A stretch of DNA of 40,753 bases from Melioribacter sp. (lineage in GTDB: Bacteria; Bacteroidota; Ignavibacteria; Ignavibacteriales; Melioribacteraceae), in the NCBI GenBank assembly GCA_003155655.1, contig PMDS01000081.1, positions 1 through 40,753 of the forward strand, written 5' to 3'. The translations under genes and the position numbers were made by a program. The notes below the pieces were generated by a model. That model did not search any database. It was not told the origin of the DNA and saw nothing but the letters and a program-made list of their open reading frames with translations. Below, piece after piece: positions 24,502-33,327 of the stretch. How positions within the stretch are numbered: position 1 is the stretch's first letter; each line of letters opens with the position of its first letter.

Positions 24502-25467
24502 ACGCAAGTTGAAAAAAATATTAAGTTAGATAATGTTGACCTGCTTTCATTCTTGGGCATTAATGATGGCAATATTAAACCAATGGAAGAACGTTTTAAC
24601 ACAAATATTACTATTAGGGGAGATGTAATTTATCTCCAAGGTGTTGCTGAAGAAGTTGAAGCAGTTGAAAAAGTTGTTAAGGAAATGATATTTGTGTTAA
24701 ACACTACAGGCAGGCTGCAAACTAATGATGTATATACAATTATTGATCTCACTTTACAAGGTAAAGAAATAATCAATGGCAGCGAGTATGATAACATCGT
24801 TCTATACTCTAAGAGAGATGTAATTAAAGCTAAAACTCCCAACCAGATTGTCTATGCAAAGACAGTTAAAGAGAATGATATTTGCTTTGCAATTGGTCCT
24901 GCAGGAACAGGAAAAACTTATCTGGCAGTCGCCTTCGCTGTTGCGTCATTAAAAAAGGGAATAGTCAAGAAAATTGTTTTGGCGCGTCCCGCTGTTGAAG
25001 CCGGTGAAAGTCTTGGATTTCTTCCAGGTGATTTTAGAGAAAAGATTGATCCTTACCTTCGTCCGTTGTACGATGCTTTGGAAGAAATGATACCTTCTGA
25101 ACAGCTAAGAAATTATCTTGAAAAAGGAGTAATAGAAATTGTTCCGCTTGCCTACATGAGGGGTAGAACCTTAAACAATGCTTATGTAATTCTTGATGAA
25201 GCACAGAATTCTACAGGAATGCAGATGAAAATGTTTCTAACAAGGCTTGGTCCAAATTCTAAGTCAATTGTAACCGGTGATATTACTCAGATTGATTTAC
25301 CAAGTTATTCTCAAAGCGGATTGGTTCAGGTTAAGGAAATATTGAAGAACGTGGATGGGGTAGGATTTGTCTACTTCGATAAAGGAGATGTTGTAAGACA
25401 TAAGCTTGTAAAGGATATTATTAACGCTTATGAAAAACATTATAATAACAATGGTAAAGGCGCTTAA
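24502..25467 (+). CDS. phoH: PhoH-like ATPase
   Basis: This 321-residue P-loop protein of the PhoH/PhoL group is often linked to RNA metabolism and phosphate or stress responses. Motifs: an N-terminal KH-like part, Walker A GPAGTGKTYLAV, LARPAVEAGE, GFLPGDFREKIDPYLRPLYD, and Walker B VILDEAQN followed by TGDITQIDLP. The start is odd. GGAGG at 24492-24496 is an excellent binding site, but five bases later the codon is ACG (24502), not ATG. The only standard in-frame start, TTG at 24478, lies inside the terminator before it. The stop codons of phoH and mazG overlap in TTAA. Confidence 0.94.
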   Translation, partial: TQVEKNIKLDNVDLLSFLGINDGNIKPMEERFNTNITIRGDVIYLQGVAEEVEAVEKVVKEMIFVLNTTGRLQTNDVYTIIDLTLQGKEIINGSEYDNIVLYSKRDVIKAKTPNQIVYAKTVKENDICFAIGPAGTGKTYLAVAFAVASLKKGIVKKIVLARPAVEAGESLGFLPGDFREKIDPYLRPLYDALEEMIPSEQLRNYLEKGVIEIVPLAYMRGRTLNNAYVILDEAQNSTGMQMKMFLTRLGPNSKSIVTGDITQIDLPSYSQSGLVQVKEILKNVDGVGFVYFDKGDVVRHKLVKDIINAYEKHYNNNGKGA

Positions 25468-26225
25468 ACAAATTTTTTACTTTCTTCCCAATATTTATCC
25501 ATTTCGGTAAGCGTGGAATCAGAAACACTTTTACCTGATTCTTTTAATTTTTTTTCGATATAAGTAAAACGTGCAATAAATTTTTCGTTTGTTAGCCTTA
25601 ATGCATTTTCAGGATGGATGCCGATAAAACGGGCATAATTTGTAAGTGCAAAAAACACATCTCCCATTTCTTTTTCTAATTCTTCTAGATTGCCTTTCCT
25701 TTCCATCTCATGCATTTCTTCAATTTCTTCTATTACTTTTTTCCAAACTTCTTCTTTTTTATCCCAATCAAATCCAACTTTAGAGGCTTTTTCCTGTAAA
25801 CGGTAAGCACGGGCTAAACCCGGTAGATTTTTAGGTACACCTTCAAGAATTGAATCCCGTCCTTCAGTTAACTTAATCTCTTCCCAATTTTTTAATATAT
25901 CTTTTGTCCCATTCACTTTTAGATTTGCAAATACGTGCGGGTGGCGGCGGATCATTTTATCTGTAATTGAATCAATTACATCATCAATGGAAAATGTGTT
26001 CGTTTCTTCCGCTATTGCAGAATGGAATACTATGTGAAGAAGAAGATCGCCTAATTCACTTTTTAATTCTGCATAGTCTTTAAGATCAATTGCTTCAATA
26101 GCCTCGTACGTTTCTTCCAGAAGCGCTGCTTTAATAGAATCGTGAGTCTGCTCTTTGTCCCATGGGCATTCTCGGCGCAGCTGTTTCATTATATCCCACA
26201 ATTTCTCAAATTTTTCTCCAGTCAT
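25464..26225 (-). CDS. mazG: MazG nucleoside triphosphate pyrophosphohydrolase
   Basis: MazG hydrolyses NTPs and dNTPs to monophosphate and PPi. The 253-residue protein has tandem MazG domains: the first with LRRECPWDKEQTH and the metal-binding EETYEAIEA...ELGDLLLHIVFHS (about 19-75), the second with EELEKEMGDVFFALTNYARF. Substrate-contact residues of the first domain are intact. ATG at 26225 has GGAG six bases upstream; the TTG at 26237 is less likely. It converges on phoH, with no room for a terminator between. Confidence 0.94.
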   Translation of the reverse strand: MTGEKFEKLWDIMKQLRRECPWDKEQTHDSIKAALLEETYEAIEAIDLKDYAELKSELGDLLLHIVFHSAIAEETNTFSIDDVIDSITDKMIRRHPHVFANLKVNGTKDILKNWEEIKLTEGRDSILEGVPKNLPGLARAYRLQEKASKVGFDWDKKEEVWKKVIEEIEEMHEMERKGNLEELEKEMGDVFFALTNYARFIGIHPENALRLTNEKFIARFTYIEKKLKESGKSVSDSTLTEMDKYWEESKKFV

Positions 26226-26345
26226 CCCACTCTCCAATTATTGATTGTAAAGATAATCAGCAATTTTTTATTCATGAAATTTTTGCCAAACATTTTATTT
26301 GCATTTTTTCTATATATTTAAATTGAATATTCGAAGAGGTGATGA

Positions 26346-26819
26346 ATGATTGAGCAGAGAATTAAGGAATTATTTGGTCACGACCTGCCTGCAAATCCAC
26401 CTAAGCCGCTGGCTACTTATATCCCGGCGCAAAAATGCGGCAACTTAATATTTACTTCCGGACAACTTCCGCTTAAGGATGGTAAACTTTTAGCTGAAGG
26501 CAAGGTTGGATATGAAGTTTCAGAAGAAAAAGGTATTGAGTGTGCAAAACTCTGCGTTATAAATTGTTTAAGTGCAATTAAAGCTGTTATTGGAGACCTT
26601 AATAACATAGAACAGATTGTTAAATTAACTGTATTTGTTAATTCAGCAATTGGTTATAATCAACAACCCAAAATTGCCAATGGTGCATCTGATTTACTTG
26701 TTAATGTTTTTGGAGATATTGGAAAGCACGCCCGCAGCGCTGTTGGTGTAAGTGAATTACCAATGAACGCACCTGTTGAAATAGATATGATAGTGCGTGA
26801 ATTAATACTAAATTTTTAA
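26346..26819 (+). CDS. RidA family (YjgF/YER057c) protein
   Basis: The 157-residue protein of the Rid family has the order GNLIFTSGQLP, then INCLSAIKAVIGDLNNIEQI, LTVFVNSA and HARSAVGVSELPMNAPVEID. RidA enzymes deaminate reactive enamine/imine intermediates. The substrate Arg of RidA is at ARSAV, and the common ending (PVEIDMIV) is present. With about 25 extra N-terminal residues it matches the longer YjgF-like subgroup rather than short RidA, so activity should not be assumed. It starts 120 bases from mazG, divergent. Confidence 0.85.
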   Translation: MIEQRIKELFGHDLPANPPKPLATYIPAQKCGNLIFTSGQLPLKDGKLLAEGKVGYEVSEEKGIECAKLCVINCLSAIKAVIGDLNNIEQIVKLTVFVNSAIGYNQQPKIANGASDLLVNVFGDIGKHARSAVGVSELPMNAPVEIDMIVRELILNF

Positions 26820-26861
26820 ATCAAATTATTTTTTCGATTATTCTATTGTTATTACTAAGTT

Positions 26862-27437
26862 ATGAGATCAAAAAAGAATATTGCACTTGTTATAATTGAT
26901 GTACAAAAAGCTATAGACCACCCAAGCTGGGGTAAGAGGAATAATCCCGGTGCTGAAAAGAATATTGAAAGACTTCTGGCAAAATTTCGTTCCTGCAAAA
27001 TGCAAATTGTTCATGTAAAACATGAATCTGTTAACCCGGATTCAACCTATCGCCCGGGTAAGATAGGATGCGATTTCAAAAAAGAAGCACTGCCATTAGC
27101 AGGAGAAAAAATATTTGTAAAACATGTTCATAGTGCATTTATAGGTACTGAATTAGACTCCTGGTTAAGAACAAACCAGATTAATTGTTTATTAATTACC
27201 GGTGTTATTACAAATAATTCGGTTGAGGCAACTGCAAGAATGGCAGGGAATTTAGGCTATGAAACTTATGTGATCTCTGATGCAGTTTTCACATTCGATA
27301 AAAAAGATTACAATGGAATTCTTAGAAACGCCGAAGAAGTTCATGCAATGTCTCTTGCCAATCTTGAGGGGGAATATGCACTGATTAAAACAACTGAAAA
27401 TATTTTAACAATGATAGATGAATTGCAAGAAACTTAA
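26862..27437 (+). CDS. Isochorismatase/cysteine-hydrolase-like protein lacking the Cys
   Basis: The 191-residue protein has the isochorismatase fold: LVIIDVQKA with Asp13, Lys87 in FVKHVHSAF, and LLITGVITNNSVEATARMAG. In cysteine hydrolases of this superfamily the last motif has Cys where Ser120 is found here. Family members without the Cys, such as true isochorismatases, use other chemistry. Substrate cannot be read; nicotinamidase is unlikely because the Cys is missing. It is 42 bases downstream of the RidA gene on the same strand, so the pair may share a transcript. Confidence 0.85.
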   Translation: MRSKKNIALVIIDVQKAIDHPSWGKRNNPGAEKNIERLLAKFRSCKMQIVHVKHESVNPDSTYRPGKIGCDFKKEALPLAGEKIFVKHVHSAFIGTELDSWLRTNQINCLLITGVITNNSVEATARMAGNLGYETYVISDAVFTFDKKDYNGILRNAEEVHAMSLANLEGEYALIKTTENILTMIDELQET

Positions 27438-27584
27438 TTATTATGAAAATAAATTATTTTTGAAAAAAAATTACCTTGCAAATTATTGCACTTTCTCATA
27501 AAATTAGATAGTTGAAATTTAGAATCTTAAGAAACATTTTGAATATTTGTATTGTTAAAAGATTGTATTTGAAAGGATAGGCAG

Positions 27585-28085
27585 ATGAAAAAATATTTAC
27601 TAATAATCTTTGTTTTGGCTGTATCTATTGTTAATGCTCAATTCAAATCCGAAATTGACAATAAACCCAGTGTAAGCAGCGGAATATTAAATACAAATTC
27701 ATTTGGTTCTCTCTTGGGTTTTATAAATCCCGATAATTTTTCGATGCATCATTCATTTGATTTATCTTTTTCTTCTTTTGGCGGAATAGGGAATATGTCA
27801 CTTGGCGTTTACACTAATTCGATGGAATATAAATTTTCTGACAGGCTGAATATACAAACCGATATTAGTATTGTTAATACTCCTTATAACTCTTTTGGAA
27901 ATGATTTTTCAAAACAGATTAATGGAATATATTTAAGCAGGGCTGCATTGAATTTCAAGGTTTCTGATAATATGAAAATATTCGTTGAATATAGGAATTT
28001 GCCGGGAGGATATTATTCTCCATTTGGCTATTCAGGCTATTCCCCGTTCAACAGGGATAGTTTTTCAAATGCCGGGGGCTTCTAA
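27585..28085 (+). CDS. Exported protein, probably outer-membrane associated
   Basis: The 166-residue protein has a signal peptide (MKKYLLIIFVLAVSIVNAQ). The mature part alternates aromatic and small residues (FDLSFSSFGGIGNMSLGVYT, YKFSDRLNIQTDISIVNTPY), suggesting about 6-8 beta strands, then a Gly/Tyr/Ser/Phe-rich end (GGYYSPFGYSGYSPFN). I do not recognise a named family. AAAGG precedes the ATG. A terminator follows at 28113. Nothing can be said of function. Confidence 0.65.
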   Translation: MKKYLLIIFVLAVSIVNAQFKSEIDNKPSVSSGILNTNSFGSLLGFINPDNFSMHHSFDLSFSSFGGIGNMSLGVYTNSMEYKFSDRLNIQTDISIVNTPYNSFGNDFSKQINGIYLSRAALNFKVSDNMKIFVEYRNLPGGYYSPFGYSGYSPFNRDSFSNAGGF

Positions 28086-28112
28086 GAAAGAGTTATAGTT
28101 TTTTATTAAATT

Positions 28113-28149
28113 GCGCCTACAATTTTGAAAATTAGTAGGCGCTTTTTTT
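28113..28149 (+). terminator. Rho-independent terminator
   Basis: GCGCCTAC and GTAGGCGC form a perfect 8-bp stem around a 14-base loop (itself with AATTTT/AAAATT complementarity), then TTTTTTT. The next gene must start right at or within 15 bases of the T-run. Confidence 0.9.
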
Positions 28150-28636
28150 GGAAACGTACGGCACGCGAAAGAGATCATCAAATTCTGTTGGAAGAAAACC
28201 TAAAACAGTTAATCTTCTTCTTAATGTTTCAATCTTTCTTTTATCAGCCTTAATTCTATATATGTTTTATTCTCTTTATGTTAAGTTGTTTCATCATCAA
28301 AATGATTCATTTAACCCTGCTAACGAACAAGTTGTATCTAATAGGATTCAGGTAGATGTTCTAAACGGTTGTGGTGTAAGCGGTGTTGGTGATCGATTTA
28401 CTGATTTTTTGCGAAATAATGAAATTGATGTAGTTAAGGTTGGAAATTATATCTCGAATGATGTTGGCGAAAGTCTTGTTATAGACAGAACCGGCAACCT
28501 GGCAAATGCTTACAAAGTAGCTAAAACGCTTGGAATAAAAAACGAAAACGTGATTCAGCAGCTTAACAAGGAATATTTTTTAGATGTCACGATTGTTGTT
28601 GGACGTGATTATTTTAATCTTACACCATTTAAATAA
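28148..28636 (+). CDS. LytR C-terminal domain protein, membrane anchored
   Basis: The protein of about 158-162 residues has a basic N-terminus, one membrane helix (TVNLLLNVSIFLLSALILYM) and a C-terminal LytR_C domain (IQVDVLNGCGVSGVGDRFTD; ending VTIVVGRDY). The domain is found in LytR-CpsA-Psr proteins and alone, in the cell envelope; its role is not clear. The given start is a TTG in the T-run of the preceding terminator, with no binding site. ACG at 28163 (giving RKRSSN...) has GGAAA nine bases upstream and may be the true, or mutated, start. rsfS and argS follow on the same strand. Confidence 0.82.
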   Translation: METYGTRKRSSNSVGRKPKTVNLLLNVSIFLLSALILYMFYSLYVKLFHHQNDSFNPANEQVVSNRIQVDVLNGCGVSGVGDRFTDFLRNNEIDVVKVGNYISNDVGESLVIDRTGNLANAYKVAKTLGIKNENVIQQLNKEYFLDVTIVVGRDYFNLTPFK

Positions 28637-28699
28637 AAAGCAGTTCTGTTTAATAAGTGAGTGTTAACAGGCAAAAATTAATTTAGGAATGAGGCATAA

Positions 28700-29056
28700 T
28701 TGGATTCATTAAAATTTGCAAAGATGATTGCAGAAATTATCAAAACAAAAAAAGGTTTTGATATTAAAATAATAGATATGAGAAAACTTTCAGGCAGCAT
28801 TGCAGATTGTTTTGTTATTTGTTCTGCAGATGCAGATAGACAGGTTAAAGCAATTGCAGATGAAGTTGATGATAGGCTTCATGACCAGGGAATAAGATGT
28901 CTACACAAGGAAGGATTTGATTCATTAAATTGGGCTCTCCTCGATTATTTTGATGTTGTTGTGCATGTCTTCCGTGCTGAAGCAAGAAGTTATTACAACC
29001 TGGAAAAACTTTGGGGTGATGTTCCGGTTATTAAAATAGCAGATGATGAAAATTAA
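28700..29056 (+). CDS. rsfS: Ribosomal silencing factor RsfS (Iojap)
   Basis: RsfS binds ribosomal protein uL14 and prevents subunit joining when nutrients are low. The 118-residue protein has the family pattern: KKGFDIKIIDMRKLSGSIAD, CFVICSADADRQVKAIADEV, then GFDSLNWALLDYFDVVVHVF ending in YYNLEKLWGDVP. TTG start with GAGG six bases upstream. It sits between the LytR_C gene and argS, 16 bases before argS, so the three look like one unit. Confidence 0.95.
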   Translation: MDSLKFAKMIAEIIKTKKGFDIKIIDMRKLSGSIADCFVICSADADRQVKAIADEVDDRLHDQGIRCLHKEGFDSLNWALLDYFDVVVHVFRAEARSYYNLEKLWGDVPVIKIADDEN

Positions 29057-29071
29057 CCATGGAGAGTCTTT

Positions 29072-30700
29072 TTGAAAAACTACTTATTTAACCTTTTTAA
29101 AACCACTCAAATTAGCCTGCCATACTTAAAAGAAGCTGATATAATTTTTACTGTTCCGGTTCAAAAAGATCATGGCGATTATGCTACTAACGTTTCTATG
29201 ATTCTGGCTAAGAAATTAAAACGAAAACCTCTTGAAATTGCAAACGAAATATGTACAAATTTAAAATATGATGATAGAATAATTGAAAAGATTGAAATTG
29301 CCGGACCGGGGTTTATTAATTTCTATTTTACCAGCTCATTTAATTCACTAATAATTAAAGAAGTAATAGAGAAGAAAGAAATATTTGGTAAATGGCAGAA
29401 GTATTCCGGTAAAAAAGCAATGGTTGAATTTATCTCTGCAAATCCTACGGGACCATTAACTGTAGGGCACGGGCGCAATGCTGTTGTTGGCGATACTGTG
29501 GCAAATTTACTTGAATGGATTGGATATACTGTTGACCGCGAATATTATTTTAATAACGCTGGCAGGCAAATGCGCGTGCTTGGTGATTCTGTTAAATTAA
29601 GATATCTTGAACTGCTCGGAGAGACGATCCAATTTCCCGATGATTATTACCAGGGCGCCTATATAAAAGAGATTGCGGCAAAGCTAAAAAAAGAAAATGG
29701 TGATAGGCTTGTTAATGAAGACGCAGAAGGTATTTTTAAGCAGGCAGCTGAAAAAGAAATATTTGCCGATATTATGACGACAATGAAAAGAATTCAAATC
29801 AATATGAAGAATTTTTATAATGAACACGTTCTTTATGAAGAGGGGAAGATTAAATCTCTACTGGAATTATTCAAAGTTAAAAATCTATCATACGAAAAAG
29901 AAAACGCTGTTTGGTTAAAACTTTCTGAACTTGGTAATGAACAGGATAAAGTTATAGTCAAGTCAAGCGGGGAACCAACCTACCGTTTACCCGATATTGC
30001 TTACCATATAACAAAATATGAACGCGGCTATGATATTATGATTGATCTATTTGGATCAGACCATAACGCAACTTACCCCGATGTGCTTGCCGGTTTACGC
30101 GCACTTGGGTATGATGAAAGCAAAGTGAAAGTATTGATACATCAATTTGTTACAATTATGGAAAAAGGGGAAGTTGTTAAGATGTCAACCCGTAAGGCAA
30201 ACTATATCACTCTCGATGAACTTATTGATGAGGTGGGTAGTGATGTTGTACGATACTTTTTTAATATGAGAAGCATTACAAGTCATTTAAATTTTGATTT
30301 AGATCTGGCAAAAAAACAATCAGACGAAAATCCTGTGTTTTATTTACAATATGCGCATGCAAGAATAGCATCCGTTCTGCGAATGACGAAAGATGAAGGA
30401 TTAGTTCCATCATTAGATGATCTAAATTTGCTTGCAACAAAGGAAGAACAAAACGTTCTTAAGAAACTCTATGAATTTCCCGATGTTGTCTTATATGCTG
30501 CAGAAAATTATGAAACTCATAGGGTATGTATTTATCTTGAAGAGATTGCCGCATTATTCCACAGATTCTATACAGAATGCAGAATTATCGGAAGTGATAA
30601 AAGGCTTGCACAGGCGAGAATTGCGCTTTGTGTTGCTGTACAGGTTGTATTAAGAAATGGACTTTCAATTCTTGGAGTAAATGCTCCCGAAAAAATGTGA
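29072..30700 (+). CDS. argS: Arginine-tRNA ligase
   Basis: ArgRS charges tRNA-Arg. The 542-residue class I synthetase has an N-terminal Add-1 domain (HGDYATNVSMILAKKLKRKP), the HIGH-type motif in SANPTGPLTVGHGRNAVVGD (the first His is Thr here), the KMSKS equivalent KMSTRKANYITLDE, and the C-terminal anticodon-binding DALR domain (from about 425, QYAHARIASVLR). TTG start with GGAGAG just upstream. About 20-30 residues shorter than many homologues but with all domains present. No terminator was seen after it. Confidence 0.95.
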   Translation: MKNYLFNLFKTTQISLPYLKEADIIFTVPVQKDHGDYATNVSMILAKKLKRKPLEIANEICTNLKYDDRIIEKIEIAGPGFINFYFTSSFNSLIIKEVIEKKEIFGKWQKYSGKKAMVEFISANPTGPLTVGHGRNAVVGDTVANLLEWIGYTVDREYYFNNAGRQMRVLGDSVKLRYLELLGETIQFPDDYYQGAYIKEIAAKLKKENGDRLVNEDAEGIFKQAAEKEIFADIMTTMKRIQINMKNFYNEHVLYEEGKIKSLLELFKVKNLSYEKENAVWLKLSELGNEQDKVIVKSSGEPTYRLPDIAYHITKYERGYDIMIDLFGSDHNATYPDVLAGLRALGYDESKVKVLIHQFVTIMEKGEVVKMSTRKANYITLDELIDEVGSDVVRYFFNMRSITSHLNFDLDLAKKQSDENPVFYLQYAHARIASVLRMTKDEGLVPSLDDLNLLATKEEQNVLKKLYEFPDVVLYAAENYETHRVCIYLEEIAALFHRFYTECRIIGSDKRLAQARIALCVAVQVVLRNGLSILGVNAPEKM

Positions 30701-31112
30701 TTTATCCCCAACTGGATTTATAAAAGTTGTTTGGTAATTTACTGACAATTTATTAGCCACTTATCTTAGTAATTACTACAAATTGATTAAAGTGTCATTT
30801 ATTTTATGTATCTACTAAACAATGTGTCCTAAATCACTAATTTCGAACAGGTAAGAGATACCCGTTTAATATTCTTACAATCTTTATTACAATAATAAAG
30901 GCGATTTAACAGTTTATGTCTGAAAAATAATTCTCGATAATATAATGTCGATAGGATGGATAATTCTTAAAACCAAAGATATATTTAAATATTTATTTTT
31001 AATAAATAGCGGATAAAAGTTAAAGTATTAAATATTTGGAAGAATAAATTTCTTGAGTTAAAATGGTTCTCCTTGAATGTAATAAAACTCTAATTTAACA
31101 GGAAAAAAGTAG
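30701..31112. other. AT-rich non-coding region
   Basis: A 412-base gap between argS and a response-regulator gene. I see no reading frame of note. CTCGATAATATAATGTCGAT at 30933-30952 is a loose inverted repeat (TCGAT arms). The end should hold the promoter of the receiver gene. No terminator hairpin with a T-run is evident. Confidence 0.4.
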
Positions 31113-31475
31113 TTGGATGATACAAAGAAAATATTAATTGTTGAAGATGAAGTTTTAGTTTCAATGTATCTTGAAATGCAATTCAAAAAAGGTAATTTTA
31201 ATATACTTGCTTCTGTAACAAACGGCGAAGATGCAGTAAAAATTGCATTGAAAGAGAAGCCCGAAGTAATATTGATGGATATACGCCTGGCTGGTAGTAT
31301 AGATGGTATTCAAGCTGCAGAAAAAATAAGGGCTGGATATAACCCTAGAATAATCTTTATGACTGGGTATCAAAGTATTGATTTTAAAGTGAGAATGGCA
31401 CAATTAACTAATTTTTCCATATTAGAAAAACCCCTTAAAATAAATGAACTCTTCAAAATAATTTCAGCCGAATAA
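31113..31475 (+). CDS. Single-domain response regulator (CheY-like)
   Basis: A 120-residue stand-alone receiver domain. Acidic pocket ED at 11-12, phosphoacceptor Asp56 (ILMDIRL), Thr84 and Lys106 (LEKPL) are all in place. There is no output domain, so it would pass phosphate on or act by protein contact. TTG start with AGGAAAA upstream. The nearest kinase gene lies about 1.8 kb downstream at 33328, but that gene has its own receiver next to it, so pairing is open. Confidence 0.92.
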   Translation: MDDTKKILIVEDEVLVSMYLEMQFKKGNFNILASVTNGEDAVKIALKEKPEVILMDIRLAGSIDGIQAAEKIRAGYNPRIIFMTGYQSIDFKVRMAQLTNFSILEKPLKINELFKIISAE

Positions 31476-31838
31476 ACCCTATACTAATTATTCTCCTTAC
31501 CTGAATAATCACATATTAATAAATAGTTGTTGATTTTTATTTATTACATAAGTTATTAATTATAGCGCCTCCACAGTTTTTATTAATTCATTTTAGTATT
31601 TTGTTTACTTAAAAATATCTTAGAAATGTGTTTGATTTACACTTAAATTCACTATAGCAAATCAAACAAATATTAGACAAAATAGAATTTGATAAGTGTT
31701 TTTTAAAAAGATCAAATAACATTTCTATTAAGGTAATTAAGACATTTCTATCATTTGGATTTGTGATTTGTAAACAGTTCTTCCGAACTTTTGTAAATTT
31801 ATTGGAAATTTTTAATAAAAATTTAGATGGAGAATAAC
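31476..31838. other. AT-rich non-coding region before the sugar kinase
   Basis: About 350 bases with no reading frame that looks real and no strong hairpin. It should hold the promoter of the kinase gene. The only notable detail is GGAG at 31829, the binding site for the TTG start at 31839. Confidence 0.4.
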
Positions 31839-32873
31839 TTGAGTAAAAAAGTTGTAACATTTGGAGAAATAATGCTTAGGCTGTCTACCCCCGGTTTTAC
31901 AAGGTTTGTTCAATCGCAAAATTTTGATGTGACTTATGGCGGAGGTGAGGCAAATGTTGCTGTTGCTCTTTCGAATTATGGTTTTGATTCTTATTATGTT
32001 ACTAAACTTCCCAAGCATGAAATTGGTCAGTCAGCAGTAAATCATTTAAGAAAATTTGGAGTCAAAGATGATTATATAATTCGCGGAGGAGAAAGAATAG
32101 GAATTTATTTCCTGGAAACAGGAGCAAGCCAGCGTGCATCAAAAGTAATTTATGACCGTGCCAACTCAGCTGTTTCTCAAATAAAAAAAGGTGAAGTAAT
32201 TTGGGAAAAAGTTTTTGAAAAAGCTGATTGGTTCCATTGGACAGGTATTACACCGGCGCTTGGTAAAACAGCGCAGGAATGTCTTAAAGAAGCTTGTGAA
32301 AAAGCAAAAGAAGCTGGTGTAATCATAAGTTGTGATCTTAATTTTAGAGCTAAAATGTGGACCCAGCAGGAAGCCCAGGCTGTAATGCAGCCCTTAATGA
32401 AATATGTTGATGTATGTATTGCCAACGAGGAAGATGCTGAAAAAAGCTTAGGATTGAAAGCGGATAAAACAAATGTTGAAGCTGGGAATCTTGATGAAGA
32501 AGGATATTTTAAGGTTGCTCAAAAATTAAAAGAGACATTTAAATTTAAGACGGTCGCAATTACTTTAAGAGAAAGTAATTCTGCATCTAAAAATGGATGG
32601 AGTGCACTGCTGCTGGATGATAAAGATTGTAAACAACCATATAGATCAACACGTTATGATATTGAAATAGTTGATAGAGTTGGCGGCGGAGATTCATTTG
32701 CCAGCGGTTTAATTTATGGATTACTAACGAAAGAAAATTCAAAAGATGCTCTTGAATATGCAGTTGCTGCTTCCTGCTTAAAACATACAATTCCGGGTGA
32801 TTTTAATTTGGTTTCTATTGATGAAGTAGAGAAATTAATTAAAAGCGGGGGCTCTGGACGTGTAGAAAGATAG
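31839..32873 (+). CDS. kdgK: PfkB-family sugar kinase, 2-keto-3-deoxygluconate kinase-like
   Basis: The 344-residue ribokinase-type enzyme has [15 protein letters not shown] at the N-terminus, the sugar-binding [15 protein letters not shown], an internal [10 protein letters not shown], and the ATP site and catalytic base in [16 protein letters not shown]. This set, with LSTP at the start, is typical of KDG kinases, which phosphorylate 2-keto-3-deoxygluconate to KDPG. No KDPG aldolase gene is adjacent, so the substrate is inferred from sequence alone. TTG at 31839 with GGAG seven bases upstream is preferred; the ATG at 31827 overlaps that binding site. Confidence 0.85.
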   Translation: MSKKVVTFGEIMLRLSTPGFTRFVQSQNFDVTYGGGEANVAVALSNYGFDSYYVTKLPKHEIGQSAVNHLRKFGVKDDYIIRGGERIGIYFLETGASQRASKVIYDRANSAVSQIKKGEVIWEKVFEKADWFHWTGITPALGKTAQECLKEACEKAKEAGVIISCDLNFRAKMWTQQEAQAVMQPLMKYVDVCIANEEDAEKSLGLKADKTNVEAGNLDEEGYFKVAQKLKETFKFKTVAITLRESNSASKNGWSALLLDDKDCKQPYRSTRYDIEIVDRVGGGDSFASGLIYGLLTKENSKDALEYAVAASCLKHTIPGDFNLVSIDEVEKLIKSGGSGRVER

Positions 32874-32917
32874 ATTAAAAGAGCTGAATTCCAAAAATCT
32901 TTTTTGTGGAGCTAAAT

Positions 32918-33135
32918 ATGTTCTGGTTTAATTTTATTAAAAGTTTTAGCAGATGGACAGACGCCAAAATAAATTGCCCGGGGATTTGCTTTTGGTTCAA
33001 TTATTGGATTTTCTACAATGCTTACATTTAACTAAAAGAAGGTTTACAGCAAAAATATTAATTAATAGCCTGGCTTGAAAAATAGAAAAAAGGTTTTGTT
33101 GAAGACAAACTTAAGTAGCTTTTCAAAAAATAGTT
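32918..33135 (+). pseudogene. Decayed small gene behind the sugar kinase
   Basis: An ATG at 32918 with GGAG seven bases upstream starts MFWFNFIKSFSRWTDAKI, then a frame change near 32970 gives ARGFAFGSIIGFSTML before a stop. Further on, KEGLQQKY and KGFVEDKLK appear in other frames, each cut by stops. The pieces suggest a small membrane protein broken by several frameshifts. The family is not recognised. The rest of the gap to 33327 holds a 9-bp palindrome (TATTATCGA and TCGATAATA at 33203-33227). Confidence 0.35.
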
Positions 33136-33327
33136 AAAATAAGGAATATTAGAGGGAACAGCTTTCTGAAATTATCCCGCAATAAGCCTTACAAACTATT
33201 TATATTATCGATATTTTTTCGATAATAATAGTTGAAGGTATAATCTTTTTAATGTAATACTTAATTAACGGCTAAAACGATTGATTTTTCATTTTAGTGT
33301 TTCTAATTAATACTCTATAAGGTTTGA

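Noticed and set aside
29440-29510. First His of the ArgRS HIGH motif replaced by Thr (TVGHGRN)
   Set aside because: The rest of the motif and all other domains are intact, and I believe the variant occurs in other ArgRS proteins, so loss of function is unlikely.
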